NCBI GenBank assembly: GCA_027563935.2
Contig: CM050452.1
Span: forward strand, 35,507,350 to 35,571,349
DNA: 64,000 nucleotides
Source: Costus lasius
Taxonomy: Eukaryota > Streptophyta > Magnoliopsida > Zingiberales > Costaceae
Direction of reading: 5' to 3'
Part shown: piece after piece, positions 21,376 to 33,966 of the stretch
Position numbering within the stretch: the first letter of the stretch is position 1
Layout of the letters: every line of letters starts with the position of its first letter
The notes under the pieces: generated by a model
What the model was told of the DNA's origin: nothing
The model's database searches: none
The model's input: only the letters and a program-made list of their open reading frames with translations
Program-made: the position numbers and the translations under genes

Positions 21376-22471
21376 TGAGCATAATCTATTTAGTTTTGTG
21401 AGTATCACTTGCACTCTCTTATTAATGACTATTTCATATAGTGCATCTTTGACTTTATCATATTTATACTACTTATTGGTTTTCTCTTGAAAAATGATTT
21501 TATGGATATATGAAACTCATTGTTTTGATGATGATATTATTCAAATGTGTTGTTAAAATTGATGAAAGCATATGATCCGCTTTCTACTATATGATGGCAT
21601 GATTTATTGATAAAATTTCTATTGATAAAATGTCTTCCTTGATGATGTGAGTATTTATACTTGTGATTAGAGAAAAACCTTATCATGTTAGATTTATTTC
21701 TTCAATGCATATCTATTTTTGAAATTTGACATTGGTTGATGCATAAAATTTTGGGTAGATGTGTTATTTGATGAATAAGATCTAAAGGTGAAACTACTCC
21801 TTTAAATAAAATGAGCATATGAGTATGATTTGAGAATTGAGATCAATTGATCAACCTAGTAGATGTTTAGTCTATTTTTGCTATTTGTTGGGAAATAAGA
21901 ATCCAAGATCCATAAAAATAGTGAGAGACTCCCCTACTTGGCACTATGTAAAATTGATAGTGGTACCGAAGACATGGGTTGAAGTCTATGCATGAAAAAT
22001 AATGAGAGTGAAAAATAATAAGACTCCTCTACTTGGCACTGTGTAAAATTGACAGTGGTACCGAAGACAAGAGTTGAAGTGAAAAATAAAAAGTGTGTAT
22101 CTAAGTGGGTACATGCCATCTTCACAAAAACAAACAAAATACATAAAAAAAAGTGAAAAGAAAATCATGTGTGGAAAAAGATCTTGGAAACCTAATTCCT
22201 GTAAACAAAAGCATGATAGATTTGAACTGAAAACTGGGTGAAATCATGAGATTGAAAATTCTATTTATTATACAAATTGCAAAGTTTTATTTGATTGAAT
22301 TGTGGATCTAGAGGGTTGAGTTATAAGGATGATATGTTTATTTGAAGTTTTGTAAATCAATTGGTGGAATTTTTCATTGATAGGTTGTATTTTAGAAATT
22401 TATTGAGCATGAAAAGGTTTATCTCTTAATCAAGTTTTGATTTTTACTTGAGGGCAAGCAAAGTTTGAGCC
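21376..22471 (+). other. AT-rich decayed repeat, probably Ty3/gypsy 3' region
   Basis: No gene seen. A segment containing CTACTTGGCACT and GTGGTACCGAAGACA is present twice (about 21918-21987 and 22018-22081). Near the right end GAGGGCAAGCAAAGTTTGAG resembles a motif found after pol in Tat/Athila-type gypsy elements. The junction with the minus-strand gag follows. Confidence 0.45.
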
Positions 22472-22943
22472 TTATGTACTTCCGTAGTAAATCATTGAAA
22501 CGCTCCCACGCCTTGCTAAATGATTCTCCATCTTTCTGTGCAAAGTTTATGATTTGTTTTCTCAATTGGATGGTTTTGCTCGGTGGAAAGTACTTCTCTA
22601 GGAAAGCTTTTGACAGTTGTTCCCATGTAGTAAATGCACTAGTAGGTCTAGAATGTAGCCAAAATCGTGCTCGGTCCCTGAGTGAAAAAGGAAATAATCT
22701 TAGTTTTAATGTGTCATCATAAACCCCATGAATCTTAATGGTATCACAATATTCAAGAAAAAGATGTAAGTGTTGATAGGGATCTTCAATTGGATCTCCT
22801 CCAAATTGATTCTGCTGGATCATGGTCAAGAAGGCAGGATTAATCTTGAAATTATCGGCTTCAATGCTGGGTTTGATAATGCTAGAATATATTTCTCATG
22901 GCCTAGGGACAGCGTAGTCCCTAAGTAGTCTTTGTCCTACCAT
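22472..22943 (-). pseudogene. Athila-type Ty3/gypsy gag fragment
   Basis: Minus-strand gag. From a likely start at 22943 it reads MVGQRLLRDYAVP, meets a TGA within about 20 codons, then continues in frame as KPSIEADNFKI, QFGGDPIEDPYQHL, LRLFPFSLRDRARFWL and FLEKYFPPSKT. These are typical of the Athila Gag domain that builds the particle core. It is truncated at its C-terminal side near 22472, where sequence of a different origin begins. No protease, RT or integrase follows. A matching primer site lies upstream at 23079-23098. Confidence 0.8.
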
Positions 22944-23078
22944 TGGATTTAAATTTCCTATATAATCTAACACAGACGGATTAAGTAACTCAAGTAAACA
23001 GAGAAGAACAAATAGATAAAACATGAATTAATCCTAGTCTAGCAATAATCTCAATATCTTCAATATTGACAAAACTAA

Positions 23079-23098
23079 GGTCCCAGGTAATGGCGCCA
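23079..23098 (-). other. Athila-type primer binding site
   Basis: On the minus strand TGGCGCCATTACCTGGG, like the tRNA-Asp-type primer site of Athila elements, placed upstream of the gag fragment as expected. It marks the 3' end of the minus-strand 5' LTR just to the right. Confidence 0.65.
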
Positions 23099-25135
23099 AA
23101 AACTTATTGTATCCCAACAAGTAGGTAAATTAAACTTATTTCTAAAGTCGCAACCAACGCCTAAGTGATGGCACACAGGGACTTGTCACCCCCTGATACG
23201 GCTCTAAAAACTTGTTCAATTACCAAACTTGTTGTTATCTCCGCAATTGCACGGATACTCGAAGTAATAAAAGATATCAAACCCACATAGACCTATGTTG
23301 TTAAATACTGATCAATTGATTTTTCACTATCTAGGTAATCGAATGAAAGTCAGGTAAATATCGCAAACACACGGAAAGATACTATCAGAGAGAGAAAACT
23401 AGGACTAGGATTTCATTCACTTAGATTTTCATGACTAGATGTACAAAGATATCCATCAATCAAATTCTATTTTGATAAAGACATAATTTACCTAAAAAAG
23501 GATTATCTCACTCTCGTGCAGATAACCATGCAAGAATAAATCTTTGCTTTCGCACAAGATTCATCCCAAGCTAATGATAGGTAAATCATCAATCGAAGAA
23601 CTCGAGGATCACTTTCGTCCATCTGAATTCTAAGTTGATCGTCTCAAGCGGAAACTCAATGATCACCGTCGTGCATCCGAGTCTCAACACAAGTTTTGCC
23701 TATGGTTCTCCAACGTTCCAATCCTCACTTTCGTGCAAGATCTCCACGTTTGACATAATAACTCAATCCTAAGTTTGTAATTGTTATCATGGCAATACAA
23801 ATCACTAAAATTAAATAATAAGAACAATCCTAAGAAAATTCCTATCATATAGTTCTAGGGTTCCAAGTTCTCAAGCAAGTCACCTTTCGGTCCTTATTGC
23901 GAGAACTCTAAATCATGATGACGAAAATAAACTAAAGAGAATCTTAGAGCAATAATCACATAGGTAGTCATTAAGAAAAATCAAAGGGAATTACTAGTCA
24001 TTAAGGAAATCAAAGGGAATTACTCCCCCATGACCCAAAAGTAGTTTAAGCTAGCATCGTGAAGGAATTACAATAAGTCATGGTTTCAGAAGATAAAAAA
24101 TCAAGAAAAAAAGAAGAGTTTAAGAAAATACAGCACGGCTGTGAAATAAAACACAGCCGTAATTTGCAATTTGAGGCGATGAACAGTGTCGGCGCCTCTT
24201 CTTTCTTCGATTCCGCTTCCAATTGATCTCCGTTCGATCTGAAACTTCTAGCGTGTCCTCTCCTCCTTCAGACGAAGCTTCAGTATGAAAATCACGGCCG
24301 GAGGTAGTTTGGATTGATCGCGGTGGCGGAACCCTAGGCGGCGGCATGAATCCTGATTTCTCTCTTGGCAGTCGATGAAAATTGGGGCTTTCGGTGTGTG
24401 TGTAATCCTCCCGTGAAAGGCTCCCTGATTGCTTCTTACGGCTTTGAGTTTAAAGCTCTGGTTCGCTCGCAATCGTCTCCGTAAGAATCAGACTTCAGAA
24501 TTGACCTAGAAATTGCGTTTAACAATAAAAATACGACAGTGTAATAGTTTACGGGCATTGCCGTAAAATTGGTCGAGTTTTCTGTTTTGATGTCGTCTGG
24601 GAAATACGGCACCGAAATCGATAGGCGAGCTTGGACGAGAAGATCCAACCAGAATTGCAAGAAAACATGAGGCCAGCAGCGAGTCAGCGGAAAGAACTCG
24701 AGGAGCCAGTGAAACCAAAATCCGGGGTGGAATAAAGAGGAAACCTATCGAGATTGCAGGGGAAGCGTGGATCAAAATAGCAGAGATCTCCTCCTAGTGT
24801 TTAGAGGAAGGGAGAGTGGCACGATCGGCGCGATTCTGCCAAGACTAGGGGGCGGCGGCAGAAACCCTAACAGTGTGGGTGCCCTGAGTCGTGTGAAGAC
24901 TCATTAGAAATATGGATGAACCCGCCTGGGTTCACCTGACAGTGAAGTCCTCTGGTGGAAACTGTTGCTACAGAAACACGGGTGAACCCGCTAGGGTTCA
25001 CCAGGCCGTGAAGTGCTTTGCAGGGCTTCCTGCGGACAGAAATACTGGTGAACCCCCACCTGCCAGGGAAGCTTTCTGGAGAGCTATATGAAAGTACTGT
25101 TACAGTGGGCTTCACGGGTGAACCTGATGTTTAAG
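23099..25135 (-). repeat. Athila-type LTR remnant
   Basis: About 2 kb to the right of the primer site with no coding sequence. It contains scattered CACTTTCGTGC-like repeats (about 23511, 23605, 23727) and, at 24906-25130, several inverted pairs of GGTGAACCC and GGGTTCACC spaced about 60-70 bases apart. The same pair recurs at 40957-40983 in another Athila fragment. The outer boundary is lost at the copia pseudogene that begins near 25139. Confidence 0.55.
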
Positions 25136-25138
25136 TAA

Positions 25139-26680
25139 CACAGGAACCACATAAGTCTGGATGGATTCGAAATGCTCTCACGGGTTGTAGGCATGACGAA
25201 TTTTTCATCAAGGATGAACCTAAGACTTACGAGGAAATGGAAGCAGTCAGTGGACCAGATTCCAAGAAATGGCTAAGCGCCATGAGAACCGTAATGGACT
25301 CCATGTCTGCTGATCAAGTGTGAGACTTGATTGAGCCGCCAAAGGAGTAACACCCATAAGGCTATGAATAGATCTTCAAGGAAGATAGACATGGAAGGTA
25401 ATACTATTACCTATAATGGCAAGCTAGTGAATGAAATTTAAGGCAAGTCCACTGGGTGGATAGTGATGAAATTTTTCACTAATAGCTTGGTTTGAGTCCA
25501 TTAGGTATCTGCTTGTTATAATTGCATTTTCTGTTATGGCATGTTATTATGAAAAACTGCTTTTCTTAAAGGACATCTAGAAGAGGATGTCTATATGGAA
25601 ATAGCCGAAAGGTTTTCATATAGAGGCCATGAAGAAATGCATGGTCTTATGCAAGCATCTTGAAAAAGAGACTGTGTTTACAAGAAGATCAGTGGGAGCA
25701 TCATCGTGTTTCTTGTTCTACTTGATTGATGATATTCTCCTCACATGAAATGACATCCTAGCTCTTAACGCAGAGATCTCAAGGCTTGGGGAGTATTTCG
25801 AGAAGAATGATCTAGGGAATGATGCCTACATCCAGGCCTGTGGATGTATGGATAGGGATCCAAGAAAGACATTGCCCTTTAGTCAATCTACATTCATCCA
25901 GGAGATTCTGGAGAGGTTCATATTGGATGATTCCAAAAGTTGATACCTTCCCGGAAGTCATGGTCTGATTCTCTCAAAGATGCTATGTCATATGACACAG
26001 CTGGAGAGTAGTAACATGAGTCTATAATCCTAATATATTGGGTATAGGATGGATCATGATTTGTGCAACATGCACAAGACCATATGTGGCGAATGCTTGG
26101 AGCACGGCTAGTAAGTTTCAATCAGATCCTAGTGTTCACACGGGATAGCAGTGAGAGCAATCCTCCAATACTTGGGAAGTATAAAGGATTGAGGTCTAGT
26201 TTATGATAGATAGGAAGAACTTTGTGTACAGGGGTACACTGATACTTCATTCCAGTCTAATGACTATAGTTCATAGCCAGGATTTGCGTTTTGCCTTGTT
26301 GTGGTGTTGTGTGCTGGAAGAGCATTAGGCAAACCACAGTGGCAAAATTCTACAATTAAGGCTGAGTACATTGCAGCTTCTTGTGGCAGTCAAGGAGGCA
26401 GCTTCATTCACTTGAACTTGATGCAATCCCTGGTGCTTGATGGTCCAGTATGATTCTTACTGGGCCATAGCATATGTGAAGGAACTTAGCACTCAAGTAT
26501 GTACTGCGGCGATATCATCTGATCTTAGAGATCATTTGTAAAGATGATGTTCAAATTTGTGACATAAACACAGATAGCAATCTGGAAAAACCCACTGACA
26601 TAGCCTCCGGCGCTGCGGAAGCTAAATGAGTCATACTAGAGACATGAGACTAAATAAATTCAGTTGCCCTTGGTCTTAGT
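25139..26680 (+). pseudogene. Family-B copia RT/RNase H, heavily decayed
   Basis: Old copia pol remnant. Pieces can be read in shifting frames: SGWIR at the left edge, DEPKTYEE, a VSGPDSKKWL-like stretch, MDSMSADQV followed by a stop, a degraded YVDD region near 25725, and RNase H remnants near 26235-26640. Stops and indels are frequent throughout. It is followed by GCAAGTGGGAGAT and a family-B LTR at 26694, so it is the 3' end of a family-B element and far older than the family-A copies. Confidence 0.75.
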
Positions 26681-26693
26681 GCAAGTGGGAGAT

Positions 26694-26851
26694 TATTAGT
26701 GTTTATGCCCTACAGACCAATGTATGGACTTGGTCCGGCATTATTTGAATGTACTTTGATAGAATTAATAATATTGATATAATCAATTGAGGCATGGGCG
26801 TTATTATATAGATTACTTTACCTGCGTTGATGTATTGAATTGCATAAATAA
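26694..26851 (+). repeat. 3' LTR of old family-B element, first part
   Basis: Starts TATTAGTGTTTATGCCC (a decayed TGTTAG end) right after the purine tract. Cut by A4 at 26851; resumes at 35687. Confidence 0.75.
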
Positions 26852-28537
26852 TGAAGAGTCCCCTTCAAGGGGGAGCGCAAGCGGATAAAACCCCTTTCAA
26901 GAGGGGGGCCGAAACCCTAAGGGAGGGGGCGCATGCAAGTTTGCTAGGGTTTCAATAATGCAATCGACTTATATGCTCATATAATCAACTTTGATAGATT
27001 GACTAGAATAGTAGCGATTCATACCATGGCCATCGCTTAGATGGTGTCAAGGAAGTAAAGAGAACGATGGGGTTCTCCTCCAAAGCGCCACACACAAGAT
27101 GAACAATGGCTTGCTCCTTGGACGCTCCTTGTGCTAGCAAGGTTCTCCAAGTGACATTGTCGTGTGAGAAGGGATGAAGAAGGTTGAGAGAACAAGCTTG
27201 GGCGAGAGCTACTTGCGCAAAAACTTCCTTGTCGTCCAAAGCCACACCTCTCACCACTCGACAAGAGTGAATGGAGAAGAGGAGCGCTTACGTTACAAGG
27301 TGGAAGCATTTTCCATTTGGAAAACCGACTTCCACATAAGGCTAGTCCTCAATGCATGCGTTCATGCATTGAACCATCGAAACCTTCTCTCATTCGAACC
27401 AAACGTTCACCTAGTGAACCGGTTCAAATCAATGGGTTTGGTTCAAAACAATTAACCCAAGCTATTTGGTCTAGATCACATTGAACCCTAAGGCTCAAGA
27501 TCTAACCGTTCATCTCCTGATGCTCCTGATCTCACCGATCTAGCATCATCTCTCTCGATCGAAGCTTACCGATCTCAAGCCCTAATCAATCAAACATGAT
27601 CAGACCAGATCTCACTTATAATCAGAGATTAAATCCCTTTAAACTGAACCCAAACAATTCAGTCCACGCGATCTGACTCAAGTAAGCCATATCATCAAAT
27701 TGTGCGACCCTGAGGGTTTCCTTTAAATGTGGGTAACGATAACTTACGTTATCACGATCAGTGAGGGGTATCTAGCAACACATCACTGTCTCTCCGATAT
27801 AAAGGAAAGAGTCTTCCAAGACTACACCCAAACCACAGCACAAGTGTGAATCCATTCACAGGGCATACATATTTCCTTTGCCACTGGATGTTCTTATTGG
27901 ACAAGCATGTCAAGCCTGTTGCTCCAATATGATGAGCATGATTAGATCAGATGAATACAGTCACCTGGGTATGGCCATACACTTTCTCAATCATCTCATT
28001 CAGGGGGGCCCCTTTAGAACATCACACTCCTTAAACAAGGAGACGGCAATCCTTTATCTATCACTAGTGCCCTAACCTGACTCATGATCATTATCCAAGA
28101 TAGTCTATGATCATTATCTTTCAAATGATATTGAACTACCTCAAAACAATGACATTCATCATTTAGAAACACAAGTGATCTCAAGTCAAAGGACATGTGC
28201 CACTTGTAGCATACAAGGATTATTCACATTGTGACAAGCAATTGAATATCCTAGTAGGGTCTGTCCAGTACATCCAATGTACCCATGAGTCTACATCTTA
28301 TTCCATGCTCGAAGCATCCTATAAGATTAGAACACATGTTAGTCTCAATCATATCAAGGCTGTCTCATGTTCACCAAGATATTTCGACTAAGGACTTAAC
28401 TGTCAGCCTAGCTGAACAGCTTTGAGACATTATTCAGTAGTACACTTATTACAGCAGACAAGGTAACAAACTGAATAACAACCATGCCTTTATAAACACA
28501 AGAGTTTATTACATGATACTGATATAATCCCAAGGCT
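26852..28537 (-). repeat. 3' LTR of A4, start missing
   Basis: Family-A LTR on the minus strand, collinear with 33967-35681 but lacking the outermost TGTTGGGGTATGCC segment at its 5' side. A few differences from the other LTR are visible near 26987 and 27247. The segment GTCCCCTTCAAGGGGGA beside its 3' end can form a stem-loop. Confidence 0.9.
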
Positions 28538-30740
28538 CCAGTGTTATCACAGAAGATAACCAAAGGATCGACACTCGAAGGAACGACACCAAGTTCTCTC
28601 ACGAACTTACGAATCCACACTGCCTCCTTGGATGCTTCCGAGGCTGCAACATACTCGGCTTCTGTTGTGGAATCAGCAACAGTAGACTGTTTGAAACTCT
28701 TCCACACCACTGCTCCACCATTCAAGCTAAAAACATAGCCTGATTGCGATCGGAAATCATCCTGGTCCGACTGGAACGAAGCGTCAGTATATCCCTCTAT
28801 ACTGAGTTCTTCCTGACCACCATATATCAAGAACATATCTTTGGTCCTCCGCAGATATTTTAAGATGTTCTTGACTGCAATCCAGTGAGCCACACCTGGA
28901 TTACTTTGGAACCGACTGGTCACGCTTAACCCGTAAGCGACGTCTGGGCGAGTACACAACATCGCATACATAATGGACCCAATAGCCGAAGCATAAGGCG
29001 TATTGTCCATTTCATCTTTCTCAGTCTGTGTTTGTGGACACTGACTCTTCGAAAGATTCAGACCATGTCTGACTGGAAGATATCCTCTTTTAGAATTCTC
29101 TAAATGAAATCTTTCCAGGACTTTATCGATGTACGTACTCTGGCACAGCCCGAGAAGCCTCTTAGATCTATCCCTGTAGATCTTCACACCTAACACATAG
29201 GCTGCTTCTCCTAGATCTTTCATCTGGAAACATTTTCCTAACCATGCTTTAACAGCATGCAGTTCAGGAATATCGTTTCCAATGATCAAGATATCATCGA
29301 CGTAGAGGACTAGGAAAGTAATCACGCTCCCACTAAACCTCTTATATACACACGGGTCATCCTCGTTCTTGATGAAACCAAACTCAGAGATTGATTCATC
29401 AAAACGAATATTCCAGCTTCTTGATGCTTGTTTAAGTCCATAAATAGACTTCTTTAACTTGCATATTTTATGACGATCTGATGGATTAGTGAAACCCTCA
29501 GGTTGTGTCATATACACATCCTCATCCAGATTTCCATTAAGGAAAGCTGTCTTCACATCCATCTGCCAGATCTCATAATCGTAATATGCTGCTATCGCGA
29601 AAAGAATCCGAATAGACTTGAACATGGCTACAGGTGAGAAAGTTTCATCATAATCTATCCCGTAGATTTGTTTGAAACCTTTCGCAACTAGCCTGCCTTT
29701 ATAGGTAACTACGTTACCATCCATGTCAATCTTCTTCTTGAAGATCCATTTACAGCCTATAGGGATTACTCCCGGAGGCGGATCAACCAAATCCCAGACT
29801 TGGTTATCTGACATGGAGTCCATCTCGGCTCGCATAGCATCAAGCCGTCTAGCTGACTCCGGTCCACTGACCGCATCCGCATAAGTGAGGGGTTCATCAT
29901 TATCAATGATGTAGACTCCGTCATAGCGCTCAGGCTGTCGACGGATCCTTCCCGATCTTCGCGGTTCCCGTGATATTTGAGCCTCAGGTTGTTCAGTAAC
30001 CTGATCTACCGGCTCAGGCTCATCCAACTGTGCTTGACTACTTTGTCCTTCCTCTGGATTCTCATCCAGCTTTATTTCTCTCCCACTGGCCTCTTGCAGA
30101 AGAAACTCCTTCTCAAGAAATATGGCCGTCCGAGCAACAAACACCTTGTTCTCCTTGGGATCGTAGAAATAATAACCCTTAGTTTCCTTAGGGTAACCGA
30201 CAAAGATGTATTTCTCAGATCTGCTCTCTAGTTTCCCAGAGGCGAGCTTTTTGACATAAGCCTCGCAACCCCAGATCCTGATAAATGTCAAGCTTGGCTG
30301 TTTCCCATACCATAACTCATATGGCGTCTTTGAAATTGCCTTGGATGGCACTCGGTTTAGTACCTTTGCAGCTGTTTCCAGTGCAAATCCCCAAAAGGAA
30401 TATGGAAGAGTAGCCTGACTCATCATAGAACGAACCATATCAAGTAACGTTCTATTTCTCCTCTCGGACACACCATTCCATTGTGGTGTTCCTGGCGGAG
30501 TGAGCTGTGAGATAATCCCACACTCCTTCAGATAGTCAGTAAACGCATGACTCAAGTATTCTCCACCTCGATCAGAACGAAGTGCCTTGATATTTCGGCC
30601 TAGCTGATTCTGTACTTCATTTTTGAACTCTTTGAACTTGTCAAAAGATTCACTCTTATGTCTCATAAGATAGACATAACCATATCTACTGAAATCATCA
30701 GTAAAGGTAATGAAGTACTGATAGCCACCTCTGGCAGTTT
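28538..30740 (-). pseudogene. A4 integrase core, RT, RNase H (truncated)
   Basis: Minus-strand pol from the integrase core to RNase H. It has RSDRGGEYLS, SERRNRT, the full RT with QMDVKTAFLNGN, GLKQASRSWN and YVDD, and RNase H as far as FCDNTGA. The next codons are LTR sequence (LGLYQYHV) read through to a stop at 28408. About 60 codons of the tail, the purine tract and the LTR start are gone; short shared bases (GAG) sit at the junction. The RT motif lost in A3 is present here, so A3's deletion is not a family trait. Confidence 0.9.
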
Positions 30741-32204
30741 ACTAAATGGCCCACACACATCACTGTGTATAAGGTCAAGTAAACCTGAAGCCCTTTGACC
30801 TTTGTGAGGAAAAGGTGACTTCGTCATTTTACCCATTAAACAAGCTTTGCATGTATCAATCTCCTCATGGGAGAATGATCCCAGCAGTCCATGATCATGC
30901 AACCGCTTAATGCGCTTCTTGTTAATATGGCCTAAACGACTATGCCATAACAAGGTGCTGTCATCAGCATACTTGGCTTTCTTATTATCAATGTTTTGTA
31001 TAGAATATTCCATGTCCAACATGAATAACCCATTGTTAATTGAACCAGTTCCATAAACAATATTATCATAAGATAAAACACACTTTGAAATATTGCATTC
31101 AAAGGCAAATCCTTTCCTGACAAGAGCAGGAATAGAGATAATATTTTTGGTGATACTCGGTACAAAATAACAATTGTTTAATTCCAATACAATGCCAGAT
31201 GGTAAAGAAATGAAATAGTCTCCTACAGCAACAGCAGCAACCCGTGCCCCGTTTCCAACGCGTAGGTCTACCTCATGCTGTCCCACCTGCCTTCTTCTCT
31301 TGAGTTCCTGTACATTTGAACAAATGTGAACTCCACATGCAGTGTCCAACACCCATGAAATAGAAGAAGAAGATAACATGACCTCAGTCACATAAATACC
31401 TGAGCCAGAAGCGATGCTTCCCCTCTTATCTCCTTGGAGCGCTTTACAGTCCTTTTTCCAGTGACCCAGCTGGCCACAGTGGAAACACCTGTTGTCCTTG
31501 GACCGCTTCACCTTCTGTTTCAGAGCCTTACTGTAGTTCTTGACAGGGGCCTTGCCCTTCTTCCCCTTCTTCTTGTTCCTTGAAGGAACCATCAAGACAG
31601 AGGTTGAAGGCTTTCCCTTCAGAGTTTCCTCAGTAGTCAAGAGCATATTGAGCAGCTCTGCCGGAGTACAGTCGATTTTGTTCATATTAAAGTTAATAAT
31701 GAACGCGTCGAATGAAGGCGGGAGAGACTGCAGAATAATATCTACAGCAAGCTCCTGGTTGATGGTATGCCCCAGTTTCTCCAGAGCCTCCTTGTGCCCA
31801 ATCATCTTGAGCACGTGAGCTCCCACTGGGCTCCCTTCAGCCAGTTTGCTCTGAACGAAAAGCTTTGTTAGATTATAGCGTTCTGTCCTCGCCTGTGCAG
31901 CATACAGCATCTTGAGGTTCGCTATAATCTCTATAGCCGACATATCCTCATGCTGACGCTGCAGCGGTGGCGTCATAGACGCTAGCATCAGGCAAGCGAC
32001 ATCAATGCTATCATTGACGTGCTTTTCATAGGCATCACGAACCGCCCTTGCGGCGTTCGCAGCGGGTTGAGGCGGCACTGCCGTCTCGAGGACATACAGT
32101 TTCCTCTCTGCCTTAAGAACGATCTTAAGGTGTCCGAACCAGTCAGAGAAGTTCGGCCCAGCAAACTTCTCCCTTTCCAGTAGGGATCGCACATTGAAGC
32201 TCAT
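30740..32204 (-). pseudogene. A4 gag, protease, integrase N-terminus
   Basis: Minus-strand frame from ATG at 32204: gag domain, zinc knuckle CFHCGQLGHWKKDC, protease VLDTACG, pre-integrase HHCC and the start of the integrase core (HSDVCGPFSK). A single-base deletion near 30739 (AAACTGCC for AAACATGCC) then shifts the frame, giving a false tail to 30663; the correct frame continues in the next pseudogene. Seven open in-frame codons precede the ATG up to a predicted splice acceptor at 32226. Confidence 0.9.
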
Positions 32205-32225
32205 GGTGTTCGTTGCTGCAGGAAT

Positions 32226-33952
32226 CTACAACAATGCAAGAACAGCAAGGTCAGTATCAATGTCTAGAATCAATCCAGGACTTAAGAAAGATTCTTTTCT
32301 CACTATTTTGTCTGACTGAAAAATCCAGTAAACAGTCCGAAAGAGTAACACTCTTTTAGTGAGATGGGATCCAGATTTCATACTTGGTCTCCGCGTCCCG
32401 CTCAGGCGAGATAAGATGCACAGAGATGACAAGCACTAATTTCTGGTAGGCAGTCCCTGCCAATCGCCAACCCGTGCGATTCCCCTTCACCTGGGCAATC
32501 CAGCAGACTGTGCCAACTGAGTTGGTACAACAAAGTCTCTGATCCCGCAGATGGCTGCCTCCATGCGCTACCATATGCGCCACATATGTAGCCTACATGG
32601 TCAAGCTGACCCGACCTACTCCCTGGACCACCACGTGCTATGCTGAGCAACGAGAAGCGATAAATCCCTTCTCTGTAACACGCAGGTGAAATCACACACC
32701 GTCTGAAGATAGATGGACGTGCCCACTGAGTGGGTACAACACGGCTCCAACGATAATCAGAACAGTGAGGTTTCGCGCCAGAAGGCTTACGAGCTTGATA
32801 TGTTAGCGTTGGATTTTAACGGTCCTTTTATCTTCTCAACTATCATGCAATCCCTATGGTGATAGCAGAAGATAAATAAATCATGCTTTTCTACTTATTT
32901 AAACAATAAAAGAAAGCATGCATCTTATGTGGTAAAAGCCCATAGCCTAAGTAAGACCTTAATTTATCTTAAGTCTTCACTTGCTTTTCATGGGTCTATT
33001 GCCTCTCATCTGGTCCAACCCAGGGCCCTAGCGCCAAGAGCAGCTCAGGTGCGCCCACCAGCTGAATGCGCCTCTGCAATTGTGCTCTGTGCTCTTGTCT
33101 AATCAAATACATTTTGATCTATCTAGACAAGCTTGACTCGCAGGTCAAATATACAATAAATTAATGAACAATGTGATTCACAGATCACAATAAAATTAAT
33201 TTACAATTTACCAGGCTCGCAGGCCCCAGCACAGCACACAATAAGGGCAACCCACATAAGATAAAATAAACAAGCATATGGCATCAATCAATCATCATGT
33301 GATCCCTTACAAAGAAAATAAAATTTTGAAAACCCCATTGGCATCAATTTTAATTTTCTTATGAGTCCTACAACCTTACAATGGTCCATTGATAGGGATC
33401 CACTCAACAATCTAGTTAGATCCATACCCTTGCATGCACCAAGTCCTAACTGACTCGAGTTGACCTAATGGTCAACCATGCATGCGCCAAGGGCTGAACA
33501 ACCCTCATGAGTTCTGGCAGGCGGGTGTGACCCCGGGCCTAACTCATGTGTGTTCATTGGTCGTCTCAACCAGACCTCGCTACACGCCTGTGATGCAATC
33601 GACTTATAGCCACCTTGTGCTTGCGCACAGGTGCCATCTGGTCGATCCATCTAGGCTGTCAGATGGTCTGATCAGACTAGGTTGATCTAAACTAGATGCT
33701 GCTTTCAACCCCATCAACCCATCTAAGGGATTATAGTAGGAGCATTAGATCTAATAGGCGCGCAAGGTAAGTTTTTCTTTGAAAACAATGACAAGCGCTA
33801 ACCACAAACATTATACATGCGCAAATCAAGATAAACCTACATCTAGGAGCTTAAACTAGCATGTAGTTTATTTCGGCATGTACATAGATCTATACTTTGC
33901 AAGCGCAAACAAGGATCACTCAAAGCAACCATATGATTCACATAAGATCCTA
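32226..33952 (-). other. 5' leader of A4 (predicted mostly intron)
   Basis: Non-coding leader homologous to that of A3, including both CCNAC-TCA-GTNGG stem-loops. The acceptor TTGTTGTAG is at 32226-32234 and the branch-site-like TACTGAC lies just upstream of it. The donor is in the 5' LTR at 34138-34139, after ATGGCCATG (34140-34148). At the place where A5 and A6 have the tRNA-like segment, A4 has one uninterrupted AGGCGCA. Confidence 0.7.
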
Positions 33953-33964
33953 GCTCTGATACCA
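33953..33964 (-). other. Primer binding site of A4
   Basis: TGGTATCAGAGC on the minus strand, two bases from the LTR. Confidence 0.95.
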
Positions 33965-33966
33965 AT

